Positions 44,501-52,246 are shown, numbered from the stretch's first letter. The stretch is 64,000 nt of DNA from Actinomadura sp. HBU206391 (GCF_014323665.1 NZ_JABVEB010000005.1:45678-109677); one strand, 5' to 3'. Made by a program: numbers and translations. The notes: generated by a model not told the origin, from the sequence alone.

Positions 44501-45069
44501 ACTACGAGCGCGATCTCTTCGACCCGGCGGGCGGCCATTGGCGGGATGTACGGGACTTCTCCCGCACCGAGAAGGAGATCGAGATCGAGTTCGACGGCGG
44601 CGCGCCGGGGCGGTTCGACCGGCCGGTCGCGTGGTGCCACGGCGCCCCGGGGATCGGGATCGCGCGTCTGCGCGCCACCGCCCGTCTCGGCCTGGCCCGT
44701 CTCGACGTGCCCCACCTCGTCACCCATCTCGGCCTGACCGCCGATCTGGACGCGGCGATCGCAGACACGCTGCGGGAGGGCTTCGGCAACGGCCACTCGC
44801 TCTGTCACGGCGACGCGGGCAGCCTCGACTTCCTGCAACTCGCCGCGGAGCACCGGGACGACCCGGTGCTGCGGGACCGGGTGCGCAGGCAGGCCGCGAC
44901 GGTGCTGGACTCCATCGACCGGACCGGCTGGCACTGCGGGCTGCACCGGGACATCGAGGTGCCCGGGCTGCTCACCGGGCTCGCCGGGATCGGCTACGGC
45001 TGGTTGCGGCTTCTGGCCCCCGAACAGGTGCCCTCCGTCCTGGCCCTTGAACCGCCTACATGCGAATGA
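41581..45069 (+). CDS. Class II lanthipeptide synthetase (LanM)
   Basis: 1162 aa bifunctional dehydratase/cyclase. The N-terminal dehydratase (about 60-720) has the kinase-like motifs VVYKPRPSAVEGHFQ, LYLVHAGDIHAENLIA and VLVDLETLFQP, which phosphorylate Ser/Thr and eliminate phosphate. The C-terminal LanC domain (about 760-1150) carries the zinc ligands in VAWCHGAPGIG and HSLCHGDAGS. An unusual insertion of HADEQA repeats lies at about residues 504-548. The start could be GTG 41581 or ATG 41590; neither has a strong ribosome binding site, so coupling to lanA is likely. No LanT, protease or immunity gene follows. Confidence 0.93.
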   Translation: MTGMAQPMASPPAGGEAVPSVGAFRRATPLSERPVPEDGVRDTGRLHLAQVRRERWRQAVPFGSNDAMGTSGSPGSNGTAEVAAVGSAAGSGGGSGGGSGDGQVLWRRRLASAGLDEPGLLAVLAGEGGPEPEWAADLAAAYALPMDLRIGEAGGLPFLALAEPVAGQVRERLVAAVEAVAAERLPAPEHLADLLLRGLLPRLNAMVQRTCMLELAAARRAGTLIGETPEDRFASFLSWLREPGRRWNVLVRYPVLARQLAVTGRAWADQAAGFVAHLAADLPAIVETFAAGTDPGPVVEVTTGLGDPHRGARTVAMIRFASGLRVVYKPRPSAVEGHFQDLLAWVNARTPGLRYRVLRCLDRADHGWMEYAAAAPITDVDAARRFYRRQGGLLALLYLVHAGDIHAENLIAAGDQPVLVDLETLFQPGLPSLRAPGESEAERLAADLTSGSVLHAGLLPTGPSPWGAGLSGMRDVGAPRAERAVVRSPHVADARTDRMRIRLAHADEQAHADEQAHADEQAYAHTHADEDAHAHADDAADPHAAGELPIRLADHVEDIVGGFTEVYGVLLEHRDELAAPDGPLAAFADDEVRVLVRDTMTYALLLDMSFHPTLMIDGLDRERHFDWLWRDAARRPGLAAVTEAERRDLWRGDIPVFTTGAGRGPLVDGHGAQVPGVPVVHGMRVTREILARLGDEDLARQTWLVRACIAVNGVRQEQRFLFRRHRTEPAARPASDARLAGAAAAVADRLAALAVRGGDGAVWIGAHTGSYRNWNVGVLGPGLHDGLLGIALFLAYNAELGGDPGSRSLAGDAARTAVAQVRRGRLGRAIGFTGMGGVIYGLAHLGALWSDDGLLDEAARIAGGLDEPIIADTEYEVMGGAAGAVLGLAALYRTRPSGRVLDQVRTAADHLLAAQRLYGRGAAWLPAEAVATGLADRPLAGFAHGTAGIAAALLAAAEILGDDRYGSAAARAFDYERDLFDPAGGHWRDVRDFSRTEKEIEIEFDGGAPGRFDRPVAWCHGAPGIGIARLRATARLGLARLDVPHLVTHLGLTADLDAAIADTLREGFGNGHSLCHGDAGSLDFLQLAAEHRDDPVLRDRVRRQAATVLDSIDRTGWHCGLHRDIEVPGLLTGLAGIGYGWLRLLAPEQVPSVLALEPPTCE
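43090..43143 (+). repeat. 18-bp tandem repeats inside lanM
   Basis: Three near-identical units, GCGCACGCGGATGAACAG at 43090-43107 and 43108-43125 and a one-base variant at 43126-43143, then degenerate units to about 43200. They encode HADEQA repeats followed by a His/Asp/Glu-rich run. Confidence 0.9.
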
Positions 45070-45208
45070 GCCGAGGGATGACCGAGCCAGGTACGACAAG
45101 CCGACTTCGAATAATGTGGGCGGCCGTGTAGAGCACCCGCCGTCGGCTCCGACCCCTCGGTGAAAGGTGCCCCACCGGGCGCCACTGCGGTGAGCACAAG
45201 GAGTCTTC

Positions 45209-45787
45209 ATGCGGAAGCTGTTCTCTTTCATGATGGTGTCGCTCGACGGCTACCACGCCGGCCCGAACGAGGAGATCGACTGGCACAACGTCGACGAGAA
45301 GTTCGGCGAGTTCGCCGCACAGCAGCTCGACGAGGTCGACACGCTGGTGTTCGGCCGGGCCACCTACGAGGTGATGGCGTCGTACTGGCCGACGCCCGAG
45401 GCCAAGCGCGACGACCCGGTCATCGCGGCGATGATGAACGAGGCTTCGAAGATCGTCGTGTCGAGCACCCTCGAGCGGGCCGAGTGGAACAACACCCGAC
45501 TGATCACAGGCGACATCGCCGCCGAGCTCACCGAACTGAAGGCGCGGCCCGGCAAGGACATCGCGATCTTCGGCAGCTCCGCTCTGACGGCGAGCCTGCT
45601 CGACCTGGGCCTCGTCGACGAGCTCCGGGTCATCGTCGCTCCTGTCCTTCTCGGCGCCGGGAGGTCGCTGTTCCGCGACACGGCCGGCCGGATCGCCCTG
45701 ACGCTGACGGACACCAGGCGGTTCGACTCGGGGAACGTCCTCCTCTACTACCGGCCCGCGGAAACGGGCAGCGCTTCGAGGTCATAG
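45209..45787 (+). CDS. Dihydrofolate-reductase-family (RibD C-terminal) protein
   Basis: 192 aa. MRKLFSFMMVSLDGYHAGPN is the standard N-terminus of the RibD_C/DHFR-like family, followed by LVFGRATYEVMASYWP, IVVSSTLERAEW (nucleotide-binding strand) and VIVAPVLLGAGRSLFRD. Many members of this family are stand-alone NAD(P)H-dependent reductases of unknown substrate. CAAGGAG precedes the ATG. It lies 139 bases after lanM; a role in lanthipeptide maturation (reducing dehydroamino acids) is conceivable but other families normally do that, so linkage is probably chance. Confidence 0.85.
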   Translation: MRKLFSFMMVSLDGYHAGPNEEIDWHNVDEKFGEFAAQQLDEVDTLVFGRATYEVMASYWPTPEAKRDDPVIAAMMNEASKIVVSSTLERAEWNNTRLITGDIAAELTELKARPGKDIAIFGSSALTASLLDLGLVDELRVIVAPVLLGAGRSLFRDTAGRIALTLTDTRRFDSGNVLLYYRPAETGSASRS

Positions 45788-45990
45788 CCGTGGAAGGTCC
45801 CGGGTGACTCCCTCGGCCGTGCCCGAGACGCTGTAGAGCCCGCCGTAGGCGGGGGCGGGGGCTGGGGCGGAAGGATCGAGGGCGGTGCGGGTCGCCGACC
45901 AGATGCCGTCGGCGCCGACGAGCAGGTCGGCGCTCGCGGTGTGCCCACCGGCACCGGTGACGATCCGGGCGCCGGTGTTCGGCGGACGCG
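45782..45990 (-). pseudogene. FAD-dependent monooxygenase C-terminal fragment
   Basis: The minus-strand frame ending at TGA 45782 reads GARIVTGAGGHTASADLLVG, ADGIWSATRTALDP and AYGGLYSVSGTAEGV, the NADH-binding GADGIWS region of class A flavin monooxygenases. Only about 65 residues remain, with no FAD-binding N-terminus. Upstream it runs directly into the ankyrin part of the neighbouring pseudogene in a different frame, so it is a rearrangement product. Confidence 0.7.
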
Positions 45991-46663
45991 GAGGCGGGCA
46001 CGGACGCCAGGAGGTCGGCTACGTCGTCCTGCCCGAAGTAGCGCGCCCAGCCGAGCGGAGTCTCGTTGAACTTCGGGTCGCGCGCGTTCAGGTCCGCCCC
46101 GCGGTCGACGAGAAGTCGTACGAGCTCCGGCTCGCCCCACCGGCCGCGTAGTGGATCGCGGGAACCCCTTCGGAGGTGTTCACCTCGAACCCGGATTCGG
46201 CCAGGAGGCCCACGACGTCCCAGCTTCCCGCGGCCGCCGCCTGGACGAGGATCGCCGGATGGGACGTGCGCAGGCCGGGATCGGCCGCGAGCCGTGCCTC
46301 CGCAGCAGGGCGATCGCCGCCGAGACATGCGGCCACGAAGTCGAGGGCCTCCGCCGCCGTACCCGGGGCCCCCGTGTGCTCCGGCGCCGCCGAGGGCGAG
46401 ACCCCGATCCACGTGGCGTTCCGCTCGCCGCTCAGCAGATCGATGACGTGGGACAGCCGCCACGCGATCGTGGTGAACGGCGCGGGCTCGGGCGGCAGCG
46501 CCGAGCCGTCGGCCCGCCAGGTGCCGTCGCCGGCGGCGCGAACCGTCCAGCAGTAGGGCGCCGGCTCCCAGAGGTACTCCTCGTTGGTCAGTCCTTCGAC
46601 GCGGGCACGGAGTCGCCGCCAGGCGGTGTCGGAGAGGTCCAGAAGCTCGCTCTTGAGCGTCAT
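45975..46663 (-). pseudogene. DinB/ankyrin protein, frameshifted and truncated
   Basis: From ATG 46663 the sequence reads a DinB-like metal-dependent domain (LDLSDTAWRRLRARVEGLT, PFTTIAWRLSHVIDLLSGER) then ankyrin-like helices (ILVQAAAAGSWDVVGLLAES). At about 46145, after AIHYAAG, the ankyrin sequence moves to another frame (WGEPELVRLLVDRGADLNAR and TPLGWARYFGQDDVADLLAS), consistent with a single-base deletion or a sequencing error. Homology ends near 45990, where the monooxygenase fragment begins. Confidence 0.75.
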
Positions 46664-46730
46664 ACCGAAACCGTACGACCGAACGCGGACAGGATCGGGC
46701 CGCTTCCGACAGTCGGCCGCTCCTGCGCGG

Positions 46731-48176
46731 TCAGCCGCCGCGCAGCAGATCCGCGATGGTGTCGATTCCTTCGGAGATGGCGTCGGCGGTCAGGTTGCCG
46801 TAGCCCAGAACGAGCTGAGCGGGCCCGGGGCGCGGTTCGAGTCGGTAGTCGCTCATCGCGTACAGCCCGACCGACCGGCGACGCGCGGCCGTGACCACCG
46901 CCTGCTCGTCCGTGCCGGGCGGCAGCTGGGCGACGGTGTGGAACCCTGCGGCGAGACCGCGCAGCTCGACAGCGGGCGCGTGTCGCCGGAGCGCTTCGAC
47001 GAGCGCGGTACGCCGCGCGGCGTAGCGCAGGCGCATGCCGCGCAGATGGCGGTCATACCGGCCCGACCTCAGCAGGTCGGCGAGCGCCAGCTGGTCGATG
47101 ATCGGTGATCCGCGGTCGGCCAGCCCCTTGTGGTGGGCGATGGCGGCCGACAGGTGCGGGGGGCACAGGATCCAGCCGAGCCGCAGCCCTGGTGCCAGCG
47201 ACTTGCTGACGGAGCCGATGAGCGCGACCCGGTCGGGGGCGAGGCCCTGGAGCGCGCCGACCGGCTCGCGGTCGTACCGGAACTCGGCGTCGTAGTCGTC
47301 CTCGACGATCGTCGCGTCGTTCGCCCTGGCCCAGGCGATCAGGGCCTGCCTGCGCTCGGGAGCCAGCACGACGCCGGTGGGCGATTGATGGGCGGGCGTG
47401 ACGACGACGACGCGAGCGTCGGTGGCCGCGAGCGCGCCGGTGTCGATGCCGCCTTCGTCGACGGGGACGGCCACGACGCCGAGGCCCAGCGTCGCGGCGA
47501 TGACGCGCTGGTCGGGATCACCGGGGTCCTCGACGGCCACCGTGCGCACCCCCTCGCCGGCCAGGGCCCGCAGGACGAGCTGCAGACCCTGCGCGTAGCC
47601 CGCGCAGACGACCGTGTGGGCGCCGTCCGCGGCGGCTGCGCGCACGCGCCTCAGGTAGGCGGCGAGCACGTCGCGCAACGCCCGATCTCCGTACGGGTCG
47701 GTGTAGCCGAGCAGGTGCGCGGGCGCGTCGCGGCAGGCATGGCGCAGTGCGCGGCTCCAGTCCTCACGGGGGAAGCTCGACACATCCGGCAGGCCTGGCC
47801 GGAAGTCGACCCGGGCGATCGCGGTGGCCGCGGGTCGCGGCCGTACGGCCGCGGACGCGGACGCGGACGCGGCGGCGGACGCGGCGGCGGACGCGGCGGC
47901 GGACGCGGCGGCGGCCACGCGCGTGGCCGCCCCAGGGCGCGTGACGAGGTAACCCTCGGCCTGCAGCTGCGCGTAGCACTCGGTCACCAGGCCCCGCGAG
48001 ATGCCGAGGTCTCGCGCCAGGGCCCGCGAGGAGGGGAGTCTCTCGCCGGTGGCCAGCCGGCCGGCGCGGATGGCCTCGCGCAGTGCGCTTTCGAGCTGGT
48101 CGCGCAGGGGCTCCGGCCGGTCCCGGTCGATCTGCAGCAGGAGCTCCGGCCCGAAACCGGTCCACTCAATCGGCAC
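46731..48176 (-). CDS. MocR-type GntR regulator with aminotransferase domain
   Basis: 481 aa. Residues 1-90 are a GntR winged helix (PLRDQLESALREAIRAGRLA, LPSSRALARDLGISRGLVTE). A long Ala/Ser repeat linker (AASAAASAAASAASAS-like, about 85-115) leads to a fold-type I aminotransferase domain with HTVVCAGYAQGLQLVLRAL, DDYDAEFRYDREPVGALQ and the PLP lysine in LIGSVSKSLAPGLRLGW. Such proteins sense PLP, amino acids or amines. The gene is divergent from an MFS transporter, 46 bases apart, and probably controls it through the direct repeats in the gap. The GTG start has AAGG nine bases upstream. Confidence 0.92.
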   Translation of the reverse strand: MPIEWTGFGPELLLQIDRDRPEPLRDQLESALREAIRAGRLATGERLPSSRALARDLGISRGLVTECYAQLQAEGYLVTRPGAATRVAAAASAAASAAASAAASASASAAVRPRPAATAIARVDFRPGLPDVSSFPREDWSRALRHACRDAPAHLLGYTDPYGDRALRDVLAAYLRRVRAAAADGAHTVVCAGYAQGLQLVLRALAGEGVRTVAVEDPGDPDQRVIAATLGLGVVAVPVDEGGIDTGALAATDARVVVVTPAHQSPTGVVLAPERRQALIAWARANDATIVEDDYDAEFRYDREPVGALQGLAPDRVALIGSVSKSLAPGLRLGWILCPPHLSAAIAHHKGLADRGSPIIDQLALADLLRSGRYDRHLRGMRLRYAARRTALVEALRRHAPAVELRGLAAGFHTVAQLPPGTDEQAVVTAARRRSVGLYAMSDYRLEPRPGPAQLVLGYGNLTADAISEGIDTIADLLRGG

Positions 48177-48179
48177 GGA

Positions 48180-48222
48180 ACTGGACCTTACCAGTGGACC
48201 GGCGTCGCCTTACGGTCTGATC
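48180..48222 (+). promoter_or_regulatory. Shared mocR/MFS control region: operator-like direct repeats and promoter
   Basis: ACTGGACC at 48180-48187 and AGTGGACC at 48193-48200 are direct repeats 13 bp apart, the kind of site bound by MocR dimers. The MFS promoter reads TTACCA at 48188-48193, 17 bases, TACGGT at 48211-48216, then six bases to ATG 48223, so the transcript appears leaderless and the repeats flank its -35 box. Confidence 0.5.
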
Positions 48223-49482
48223 ATGTATCACGATGAGAACGGCGGCCAGAGCGGCCCTCCGGCTGCCCTCGCCGACGTCGGGCCCACGAGCGTGCCGGCC
48301 CCGCAGCCGATCCTGACCCGTCCCATGATCTTGCTGTTGATCACGTCGATCGGTTCTCTCGGGAGCTTCTACCTCCTGATGCCGGTCGTCCCCCTGCTGG
48401 CGGCCGCGGGCGGAGCGGGCGGCGTGGGCGCCGGGCTGGCCACCGGCGCCATGATGCTCGGAACCGTGCTGATGGAGTTCGCCGTACCGGCTCTGCTCGG
48501 CAGGTACGGATACCGCGCGGTCATGGCGCTGGGCCTGTTCCTTCTCGGAGCGCCCGCCATCGCGCTGACGGCATCGCAGTCGTTGCCCCTGGTGCTGGGC
48601 GTCTGCCTCGTGCGCGGTGCGGGGCTCGGCATCGTGGTGGTGGCCGGCGCGGCCCTGATCGCCGAACTCGTACCGGCCGAACGCCGCGGCGAGGGGCTGG
48701 GGCTGTACGGCGTGGCGGTCGGGGTCCCGTCCATCGCCTGCCTGCCGTTGGGTCTGTGGCTGAACGCGAACATCGGCCACCGGCCGGTTCTCGTCACCGG
48801 GGCGGCGTTGTCGCTGCTCGCGCTCGCGGCGGTGCACGGCCTGCCCGGCCGGTCGGCGCGGGTCGAGCCCCATGGCAGTGTCCTCGGGGCCCTTCGCATC
48901 GACGGGCTCGCGGGGCCGGCGGTCGTCTTCGCCGCGGTGACGCTGGCGGCCGGTGTGCTGCTGACGTTCCTTCCGCTGGCCCTGTCGGCGTCGGATCACC
49001 TTGCGGCGACGGCCCTGCTCGCGCAGTCCTGCGCGACCCCGCTCGCACGCTGGTTCGCGGGCCGGTACGCCGACCGGCACGGTTCCACCCGCCTGCTGGT
49101 GCCCGCCGTCCTGTTCGCCGCCCTAGGCACGGCGGCGCTCATCTGGGTGGACGAACCGCTCGCTGTGATCGCCGGGATGGGACTGTTCGGGATCGGGTTC
49201 GGGGTGGCGCAGAACGTGACCCTTGCCGTCATGTTCGAGCGTGTGCGCGAGGCCGACTTCGGCCGGGTCAGCGCGCTGTGGAACCTCGCCTACGACGGCG
49301 GGATGGGCGTCGGTGCGGTCGGGTTCGGCCTGGTGGCCGGGCCGGTGGGCTACCCGATGGGATTCGCCCTCACCGCCGTCGTACTGTGCGCCGCGCTCGC
49401 ACCGGCATGGCGCGACCAGAGGAGAAACAGCGGCCTGATCGAGGCGACGCCGCCGACCCGCACCGCGCCTCTCGTGGCCTGA
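48223..49482 (+). CDS. MFS transporter (drug/amine exporter type)
   Basis: 419 aa with twelve predicted helices. After a 30-residue polar N-terminus come ILLLITSIGSLGSFYLLMPV, the loop-2 motif LLGRYGYRAVMALG and, in the second half, GRYADRHGSTRLLV and FGIGFGVAQNVTLAVMFERV, characteristic of exporters related to the 14-helix drug family but shorter. Substrate unknown. The divergent MocR regulator suggests an amine or amino-acid-like ligand. The leaderless start at ATG 48223 is preferred because the longer frame overlaps the mocR coding sequence. Confidence 0.88.
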   Translation: MYHDENGGQSGPPAALADVGPTSVPAPQPILTRPMILLLITSIGSLGSFYLLMPVVPLLAAAGGAGGVGAGLATGAMMLGTVLMEFAVPALLGRYGYRAVMALGLFLLGAPAIALTASQSLPLVLGVCLVRGAGLGIVVVAGAALIAELVPAERRGEGLGLYGVAVGVPSIACLPLGLWLNANIGHRPVLVTGAALSLLALAAVHGLPGRSARVEPHGSVLGALRIDGLAGPAVVFAAVTLAAGVLLTFLPLALSASDHLAATALLAQSCATPLARWFAGRYADRHGSTRLLVPAVLFAALGTAALIWVDEPLAVIAGMGLFGIGFGVAQNVTLAVMFERVREADFGRVSALWNLAYDGGMGVGAVGFGLVAGPVGYPMGFALTAVVLCAALAPAWRDQRRNSGLIEATPPTRTAPLVA

Positions 49483-49637
49483 GGCCGACGCGCTACGGTC
49501 GAGATGGCCTCCCCGGGAGGAAATGCCGTGCATCTTGGGAGACGTACCTGGTCCGGGACGCCGTACTCGTCTGAGACGTGCCCCGTTCCGGGGATGGTGC
49601 CCACTCGGGAACGGGACGACTCAGGACGGGAGTGCGC

Positions 49638-50750
49638 ATGACGCGAGTCGACGTGGTGGTGGTCGGCCTCGGGCTGACCGGATCGGCCGCTGCTTGGGCG
49701 CTGTCTCGTCGAGGCCGCTCCGTCGTCGCCTTCGAGGCCTTTCAGCCGGATCACCGCAGGGGAAGTTCACACGGCCGGTCCCGTATCTTCCGCCGCGCCT
49801 ATACCGATCGGCTGTACGTCGAGCTCACCGGCCGGGCGGGCGAGCTCTGGCGGCTGCTGGAGCGGGAGAGCGGGGAGAGCCTGCTGCACCGCACCGGAGG
49901 GCTCGACCACGGTGCCGGCGGCGAGCCCGAGGCGATGGCCGCGCTGCTCGCCGATGCCGGCGTACCCGCCGAACTGATCCCGCCGGACGAAGCCGCCCGC
50001 CGCTGGCCCGGGATGTCCTTCGAGGGACCGGTGCTGTTCCACCCCGAGGCCGGGGTGATCGATCCGGAGCGCGCTATGGCCGCCATGACCCGCCTGGCCA
50101 CCTCGGCGGGCGCGCGCATCTCCTACGGCACCTGGGTGGACGCGCTGGAGCCGCAGAGCGACGGCGGCGTGCTGGTGCGCACCGGCAGCGGGTCGTTGCA
50201 CGCGCGTACGGTCGTCGTGGCGGCGGGGCCGTGGACGGAACCACTGCTGTCCGGGCTGGTGAAACTGCCGCGGCTCACCGTGACCCAGCAGCAGGTCTTC
50301 TTCTTCCGCCCGCACGAATCCGCCGTCTGGCCGACGTTCATCCGCGAGGACGACGACGCGGTGTACGGGCTGCCCGAGGGCCCGCTGCTGAAGGTCGCCG
50401 AGCATGGCCGGGGTCGCGTGACGACCGCGGAGGACCGCGACGGCGTCGTCGACCCGGCCTCGCGTGAGCGGGTGATGTCGTTCGTACGCCGATGGCTGCC
50501 CGGAGTCGATCCGGCGCCATGTGACGAACTGACCTGTCTCTACACCTCGACGGACGGCGAGGACTTCATCCTCGACCGGCAGGGCCCGATCGTCGTGTGC
50601 TCACCGTGCTCCGGACACGGCGCCAAGTTCACCCCGCTCGTCGGCGAGATCGCCGCCGACCTCGCCGACGGCCACCCGCCGATCCACGAGCGCTTCACCC
50701 TCGCCGCGCACGAACGGCCATCCGGCCGAGACCGCCGGGCGAACTCTTGA
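49638..50750 (+). CDS. FAD-dependent N-methyl amino acid oxidase (SolA/sarcosine oxidase type)
   Basis: 370 aa. The Rossmann motif is VDVVVVGLGLTGSAAAWALS, followed by GSSHGRSRIFRRAY as in monomeric sarcosine and N-methyltryptophan oxidases. The covalent FAD attachment cysteine is expected in ELTCLYTSTDGEDFILD, and CSGHGAKFTPLVGE matches the flavin-contacting loop. It oxidises an N-methyl amino acid to the amine, formaldehyde and H2O2. GGACGGGAG lies six bases before ATG 49638. It is downstream of the MFS gene on the same strand (155-base gap) and could share its physiology. Confidence 0.9.
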   Translation: MTRVDVVVVGLGLTGSAAAWALSRRGRSVVAFEAFQPDHRRGSSHGRSRIFRRAYTDRLYVELTGRAGELWRLLERESGESLLHRTGGLDHGAGGEPEAMAALLADAGVPAELIPPDEAARRWPGMSFEGPVLFHPEAGVIDPERAMAAMTRLATSAGARISYGTWVDALEPQSDGGVLVRTGSGSLHARTVVVAAGPWTEPLLSGLVKLPRLTVTQQQVFFFRPHESAVWPTFIREDDDAVYGLPEGPLLKVAEHGRGRVTTAEDRDGVVDPASRERVMSFVRRWLPGVDPAPCDELTCLYTSTDGEDFILDRQGPIVVCSPCSGHGAKFTPLVGEIAADLADGHPPIHERFTLAAHERPSGRDRRANS

Positions 50751-50766
50751 GCCGCCGGCCGGCCGG

Positions 50767-51192
50767 TCAAGACCGGTCTTCGCTCTTCGGCGGCACATTC
50801 CGCAGGAGATCGCCCAGGACCGCGGGCATCCGTACCGCCGAACCGTCGGAGACGCAGACGTAGGTCGCACGGCCGACCGCGAGGACCTGCTCGTCCCGCC
50901 GCACGGTGAATGTCACCGACAACGAACTGGTGCCGGCCGCGACCGGTCGGGTCTCGATGAACAGCAGGTCGTCCAGATGGGCTCCGTCGCGGTACTCGCA
51001 CCCGCTGGCGACGATGACCACGTCGACGCCCGCCGACCGGAGCCGGCGGTAACCGCCCGCATGGCGATCGAGCCAGTCGAGGAACGCGTCCTCGAAGTAC
51101 TCGTAGTAACGGGCGGCGTGCACCATCCCCTGGGCGTCGCAGTGCCGTGGCCGCACCTGAAGCCGTGAGGTGGACGTCGGAACCTCGCTCAT
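50767..51192 (-). CDS. Acyl-CoA thioesterase (hotdog, 4HBT type)
   Basis: 141 aa. VRPRHCDAQGMVHAARYYEY is the 4HBT active-site region (here Asp followed by the Gly-x-Val-His element), and ETRPVAAGTSSLSVTFTVRR forms the central sheet. It hydrolyses acyl- or hydroxybenzoyl-type CoA thioesters; substrate unknown. ATG 51192 or the ATG six bases upstream may be used. It sits 27 bases after the GNAT gene on the same strand, so the two are probably co-transcribed, and is convergent with the oxidase gene. Confidence 0.87.
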   Translation of the reverse strand: MSEVPTSTSRLQVRPRHCDAQGMVHAARYYEYFEDAFLDWLDRHAGGYRRLRSAGVDVVIVASGCEYRDGAHLDDLLFIETRPVAAGTSSLSVTFTVRRDEQVLAVGRATYVCVSDGSAVRMPAVLGDLLRNVPPKSEDRS

Positions 51193-51219
51193 GAACATCC
51201 GATCTGGGCGGCCGGCGGT

Positions 51220-51636
51220 CTAGGTCTCATCGAACGTCCAGGAGAACACAACCTGGTCCTGCTCCACCTCCTGGGCGAAACGGCCGTAGGTCGCGCGGGC
51301 CGCCGTGTTCCCCTCGTCGGTGATGACCCACATGCCGTAACAGCCACGCCCACGCCCCAGTTCCGCCAGCGCCGACACCAGCGCCGCGGCGATGCCACGC
51401 CGGCGGTACGGCTCGTCCACACCGAGTTCGTAGACGAACATCTCGGTGCCCTTGTCAGGATGGGTCATCTCGACCCCGGTGATCATCCCGGCCGGGACAC
51501 CGTCCTCGTACGCGATGAAGAGGTGGTGCCCCGGGTCATCGAGAAACCGCCTTGTGGCTTCTTCGCGTGGCGGCTCGTCGAAGAGGTGACCGGCTGCCTC
51601 GACCGCCTCGAACCGGGTGATGCGGTGGATCTCCAC
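51220..51636 (-). CDS. GNAT acetyltransferase, AAC(3)-I-like
   Basis: 138 aa GNAT fold. MFVYELGVDEPYRRRGIAAA gives the acetyl-CoA-binding motif A (RRRGIA), followed by GCYGMWVITDEGNTAARATY. The MTHPDKGTEMFVYELGV and CYGMWV sequences match chromosomal relatives of aminoglycoside 3-N-acetyltransferase I. Most such relatives do not confer resistance, so the substrate is unknown. The start is GTG at 51636; CAGACT six bases upstream could be a leaderless -10 box. It is the first gene of a two-gene unit with the thioesterase. Confidence 0.85.
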   Translation of the reverse strand: MEIHRITRFEAVEAAGHLFDEPPREEATRRFLDDPGHHLFIAYEDGVPAGMITGVEMTHPDKGTEMFVYELGVDEPYRRRGIAAALVSALAELGRGRGCYGMWVITDEGNTAARATYGRFAQEVEQDQVVFSWTFDET

Positions 51637-51770
51637 GCCCCGAGTCTGGCACGGACGGCTGTACTGCCGTCATCGCGCCGCCTTCTCATCCCGCTACCGG
51701 AAAACATGACGGCATAGACCTTGATAAGCCATCGGGATTCGAGGCCCGCCGGAGGATACGGAACGATGTC

Positions 51771-52085
51771 ATGATGCCTACCGGCTCTGCCTCTGACCCG
51801 AAAGAGGCCAAGGATCGCGCAGCGATCGAGCACATCATCGGCCGCTCCTTGAGCGGACCATGGCCGGCAGAAGCGCTCGCTCCCGGAACCCGGGTCACGG
51901 TGATCCACGACCCGGAATGGGACGGGCCTTGGCGAGATGAGTTCTCCGGCACGATCGACGCTGTCGGTCCTCCCGAAGACATCTCCCACGCGCGAGCCCT
52001 CCCTGAGGAACTCAAGTACGAGGTCGCCTTGGGCGGCGCACGAACCTCTCTGCGGGGGTGCGCGCCGCCGCCTGGTTTAGGCTGA
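51771..52085 (+). CDS. Conserved hypothetical protein, C-terminally truncated
   Basis: 104 aa. PGTRVTVIHDPEWDGPWRDE and EELKYEVALG follow a widespread actinobacterial hypothetical family in which the beta-rich domain continues for about 25 more residues ending in a ...RYL motif. Here the sequence after VALGG changes to RTSLRGCAPPPGLG, so the C-terminus is probably lost at an old breakpoint near 52035. No close ribosome binding site is seen (GGAGG is 15 bases upstream). It marks the left border of the accessory region. Confidence 0.55.
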   Translation: MMPTGSASDPKEAKDRAAIEHIIGRSLSGPWPAEALAPGTRVTVIHDPEWDGPWRDEFSGTIDAVGPPEDISHARALPEELKYEVALGGARTSLRGCAPPPGLG

Positions 52086-52232
52086 TCGTGTCAATGCCTC
52101 TTTAGAGACGTTGGCGGTGACGGCGGCCCCTGTTCCCTCGCCGGGCCCGGGGGCCGCCTCCCAATGCGTGGTTCGTGGCGGTCAGTCGCTCGGTGCCGAG
52201 CTTGAACCCAGGGTGTTCGGGCGACGGGCGGG

Positions 52233-52246
52233 TACGTTTGGCCGCA
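52233..52246 (+). promoter_or_regulatory. Candidate leaderless -10 box for the 52246 gene
   Basis: TACGTT at 52233-52238 is followed by seven bases and ATG 52246. No ribosome binding site is present. Confidence 0.45.

Noticed and set aside
42163..45231. 1022-codon open frame antisense to lanM
   Set aside because: Long antisense frames are expected in very GC-rich coding DNA. The translation lacks any domain, while the plus strand encodes an obvious LanM.
45209..45787. DHFR/RibD-like protein as a lanthipeptide tailoring enzyme
   Set aside because: Known dehydroamino-acid reductases of lanthipeptides belong to LanJ families; this one has its own ribosome binding site and a 139-base gap.
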